The notes under the pieces were generated by a model. That model did no database searches. It was not told where the DNA came from and saw nothing but the letters and a program-made list of their open reading frames with translations. From the NCBI GenBank assembly GCA_002118135.1, contig BDIU01000050.1, forward strand, positions 124,001-188,000: 64,000 bases of DNA, in the 5' to 3' direction. The stretch is from Trebouxia sp. TZW2008 (Eukaryota; Chlorophyta; Trebouxiophyceae; Trebouxiales; Trebouxiaceae). This document shows, one piece after another, positions 60,636 through 64,000 of this stretch (the stretch's first letter is position 1; each line of letters starts with the position of its first letter). The translations under genes and the position numbers were made by a program.

Positions 60636-63600
60636 TCACAGGGTCGGATGAGTGATCTCAAGTTGGTCTAGTGCTTCTGTGCCTTTGACTGCTAGACTAT
60701 GCTCGTTTGCTAGATGCAATAAACAGATGAAGCAAAGGTGCACTGACAAATCTTCAGTTCTGCCAGCAGCACTGATGGATGGCACATCTGCTATGACGTC
60801 CTGGAATGAGATCATCTGGTCTTGTGATGCAGTCTGGACTGGCTCCATGCTTTGCCACAAAGTCTCTTTCAGTGCCCTGACATCCACCTGTATAGCCATA
60901 AGCAGTGTCTGACTGCATGGCTCTAGATCTTCATTGTTGCTTGACTGTATCACCTTGATCTGCTTGGCCATTGAAGCCATATGTTGCTCAATGACAATGT
61001 GAGAGAGATCTGTAGGAACCCAAGTCTGCTGTGGCAAAGTTTGAGGGCCCCATAAAAGCAGATTGTTCATCAGGCAAACTTGGCAAACTGCCAGAAGAAG
61101 GGAGCAACAACGCTCCAAAGCTGTCTCCATGCACAGTTGAATGAAACTTTGGCTAGCATGCCTCATGACGTTGCCTGGCCAAAACTTGCGCTAAATGCTG
61201 GCGACCTTGCCCAGGGTACAGTATACAACAATGTTGCAGTAGCTTCATTGCACTGAGTGTGGACCTGGAAGCAAAATTGCTGTGGTGAGCGAGCTGTTCA
61301 CATTTTGGTAGCTGGATGCTGATCAGTCCCTGTCTGGAAGCTTTGGCACAGGTGCTACTGGGATTGATTTGAGAAGTTTGGAAAATTGGTTGTTTCGGGC
61401 GATTTGTAATTTCAGATTAGGTCCACTCCTTTGGGGGTTTAGGTACATTTGCATGATTTGGTGTGTCCGGTCACAGTGCACTTCATTCAATGAAAGGCAG
61501 CACTACCTGCTTGGAGGCTTTGGCATAGGTGACGCTAATCTTCTCCACCTTGCGTGGAGCTTCTAGCAAGTCCCCGCCGTCGCCCATGCTCTCATTGCCA
61601 TAGTCTGTGTCTGTCCAGCCAGCTGACTCAGCAAAACCATCTTCATCACCATCGACATCTGCAGCAAATGGACAGATGTCATTTGCATGTGATGTTGGCA
61701 TAGGTGACAGATAATCTTCTCCACTTTACATTGAGCTTCTAGCAAGTCTCCACCATCGCCCATGTTCTCACTACCGTAGTCTGTATCTGCCCAGCCAGCT
61801 GACTCAGCAAAGCGGTCTTCGTCACCACCAACATCTGCAGCAGAGGCTAACCTATCATTTGCATGTGCATATGCATGATGATGGATGATTGTTGACAGTG
61901 TTGTACTCTGTGTCTCCCCAGCTGACTCAGCAAGACCGTCACCATCAACATCTGTAGCAAAAGGCGCAGATGTCACTTGCATGTGACCTTGGCATAGGTG
62001 ACCCTGATCTTGTCCACCTTGCGTGGAGCTTCTAGCAAGTCCCCACCAACATTCAAATTCTCATTGCGTAGTCTGTGTCTGCCCAGCTAGATGACTCAGC
62101 AAAACCGTCTTTGTCAGCGTCAACATCTGCAGAGAAGCGACACGTATGACCTGCAGATGGCTACTGCTTGTATTCACAGGAAGGCACACGACACTTGCAT
62201 GTGGATAGTGATGAATTGTCAAGATTGCCAGAATCTGTGTCTGCCCAGCCAGCTGACTCAGCAAAGGCAAATTTATCAGCATGAACATCTGCAGGAAAAG
62301 GCACAAAGGTCACTCGCATACGGACGTCACCCCTTGACAACTAGCTTCTGCGTGACAAAAGTTTCACCGGTCTCATATGCTTTCACTGCAGCAGCGGCTG
62401 CGTGAAAAGGATTGACACAATGCAACGCACCATGCGCTGGGTGCCTGGGACTATTGAAACACATTGTGAGGTGGGCAGGAAGCAAGGGAACAGCAAAATT
62501 GCAAAACATGAATAATTGGGCTCAAGAAAGTATGAGTCGTGCATAAAGAGTGTGCGCAGGCCGCGTCAAAGAATCCATTAACGCATGCAAGAAAAGCAGC
62601 GATCTTCCATCCGCCAACTGTGTCCGTGTCCATGACAAGGATAGCAACACAAGTCATAGCTTTCTTTTGATGTCAAGGCACACTGCAGAAGACTGACCTT
62701 CAGGCCCAAAGTCATCCCCAGAAAAGGTTGGGGCTGCAGCGCTAGGACCGGCGTCATCCCTAGGATTGCCCCTTGACAGTGTCGCAGATAGGGGCTTTGT
62801 GAACAGCTTGTGAAGCATACACACCTACATACAGTCAGACAGGCTTAACACAAACTTCTTGCTTTCTCAGGTAGAAAAGGTTGGGGCTGCAGCGCTAGGA
62901 CCGGCGTCATCTCTAGGATTGCCCCTTGACAGGGGAGCATCGTGAAAAGCTTGTGAAGCATGCTCACCTACGTACAGTCAGACAGAACTTAGCACAATTT
63001 TCTTGCCTTCTCACAGATTGACCTACATACAATCAGGCAGGAAAGGTTTCGGCTGCAGAGTTAGGATCAGCATCATTCTTGAGATTGCCCCTTGACAGGG
63101 TAGCGGACAGCGGCTTTGTGAACAGCTTGTGCAGCATGCTGACCTACGCACAGTCACACAGAACCTCAGAAAAAGTCTCTTGCCTTCTCATGGGTTCACC
63201 TACATAAAAGTTCCACACAAAAAGTTGGGACTGCAGAGCCAGAATGAGCGTTTGTCCCTGGAATTGCCCCTTGATACAGCAGAAGACAAAGGCTTTGTGA
63301 ACAGCTTGTGAAGCATACAGACCTACACCCAGTCAGACAGGACTGCAGCAAAGGTATGGGCAGCTGGCATGCGCTTTTCACTGCGCTCTCATCTCAGAAT
63401 AGCACCTTGGTCTGCATGCGCTGAACTTTAGTCACTGGACAAGGAAGCCCCCTTGTAGTGGTGCTGTGGCGGCAATCAAGTGTGGGCAGCTGTGCTCTCA
63501 CACACAATAAGCGCATTTGTGACTAGTCTTCATGCATCAGAGTTGTTGTCATTGTTCACAAAGAGTCACCTTGCATAGTGGTGATGAGTCAGCAAAGAAG

Positions 63601-64000
63601 TGCTGTCAGCTGGCATGCACTTTAGTTTATGCTCTTACACAGGCACAGTATGTTTGACCTTCTTCATGTTCTCGGTTTACTCACTCATATGCAACAAGAA
63701 CTTTTTTTGCTGTGTCTTCATGCATAGGACTTTGAGTCACTGCTCAAAGAGAAACACCTTGTAGTGGTGATCAGGCGGCGACAAGCTGCGGGCAGCTGGC
63801 ACTGACTTCAGGCTGTGCTCTCAGACAGACAATGCAATGCTAAATCAAATTTTGTGCTGACTTCATTGCTGCTGAACAGGATAACGACCTTGAAGTGATG
63901 GTCGGCAGCAACAAGGTGTGAGTGGCTGGCATTGACTGCAGGCTGCATTGTCACAAAGAAGGTGCCTGTTCAATTCAGGTAACAGCAGGACACAGAAAGG
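60636..64000 (-). CDS. NCAPH: Condensin complex subunit 2 (CAP-H/Barren), C-terminal part; 5' end outside window
   Basis: CAP-H is the kleisin that bridges SMC2 and SMC4 in condensin I. Firm exons: 61658-61507 and 60887-60636, joined in phase 0. They give SVTYAKASKQVDVRALKETLWQSM and LCFICLLHLANEHSLAVKGTE, matching the conserved C-terminal kleisin winged-helix region that binds SMC4 as I remember it. The preceding acidic part contains DGFAESAGWTDTDY. Further probable exons are 62824-62698 (MLHKLFTKPLSATLSRG) and one around 62430-62335 (AVKAYETGETFVTQKL). An exon edge near 63900 runs off the window. The exon order suits the family, but upstream boundaries are unclear because echoes crowd every intron. 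Confidence 0.8.
61690..62305 (-). repeat. About four echoes of a CAP-H exon
   Basis: Copies of exon 61658-61507 lie at about 61697-61845, 61915-61955, 61985-62135 and 62228-62295. Some cover the whole exon, others only its acceptor part. The nearest is the most complete. Confidence 0.88.
62825..63360 (-). repeat. Four echoes of the CAP-H exon at 62698-62824
   Basis: Units with attgccccttgaca, gaagcatacacacctac and aaaggttggggctgcag variants recur at about 62876-62972, 63040-63148, 63215-63330 and partly beyond, period about 165 bases. They decay away from the exon. Confidence 0.85.
63400..63970 (-). repeat. Four related units near the right edge
   Basis: Units near 63420-63500, 63560-63630, 63735-63810 and 63880-63945 share caccttgtagtggtga-like cores followed by a ggcagctggca-like block. 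They look like donor-edge echoes of a CAP-H exon, but the real exon cannot be told apart or may be outside the window. Confidence 0.65.

Overview
The window is nuclear DNA from an intron-rich eukaryote, most likely a chlorophyte green alga (a trebouxiophyte-like lineage is my guess, not proven). The evidence is a plant-like CTU1, a Yellow-Stripe-Like transporter, a canonical 377-residue actin, GT-AG introns that almost always end in TGCAG, and balanced base composition. There are no bacterial operons, tRNAs, rRNAs or CRISPR arrays that I could see.

Layout, left to right: CTU1/NCS6 (+, 5' end outside the window); actin (-); a 65-residue membrane/coiled-coil protein (-); GTF3C5, a TFIIIC subunit (+); a COQ7-like protein (+); a 15-exon YSL/OPT metal transporter (+); a two-EF-hand protein (-); a 7-exon short-chain dehydrogenase (-); an intronless, broken SSU1-type TDT transporter (+) with a MITE just behind it; a PAQR/heptahelical receptor-like protein (-); a 15-exon NOC1/CEBPZ ribosome-biogenesis factor (+, over 15 kb); a PIF/Harbinger remnant; a GST (+); a MACPF-domain gene with two frame breaks (+); and a condensin CAP-H gene (-, 5' end outside the window). 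These are unrelated housekeeping and accessory genes. There is no pathway cluster.

The unusual thing is in the introns. In most genes the intron next to an exon is built of degenerate, same-orientation tandem copies of that exon's edge, each carrying the splice site and a piece of intron. I call them exon-edge echoes. They occur on the acceptor side, the donor side or both, in 1 to 7 copies per edge. In the clearest cases the copy nearest the exon is the best preserved and copies decay outward, as if new copies are made at the splice site and old ones pushed away. Well over 60 can be read by eye, from CTU1 to CAP-H. Actin, GST and GTF3C5 have few or none. I do not know a named system for this; it could be a mechanism of intron growth.

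Exon coordinates were worked out by hand from splice consensus, reading phase and family resemblance. For actin, SDR, PAQR, NOC1 and GST the phases close exactly over the whole gene. COQ7-like, MACPF, EF-hand and CAP-H models are partly unresolved.
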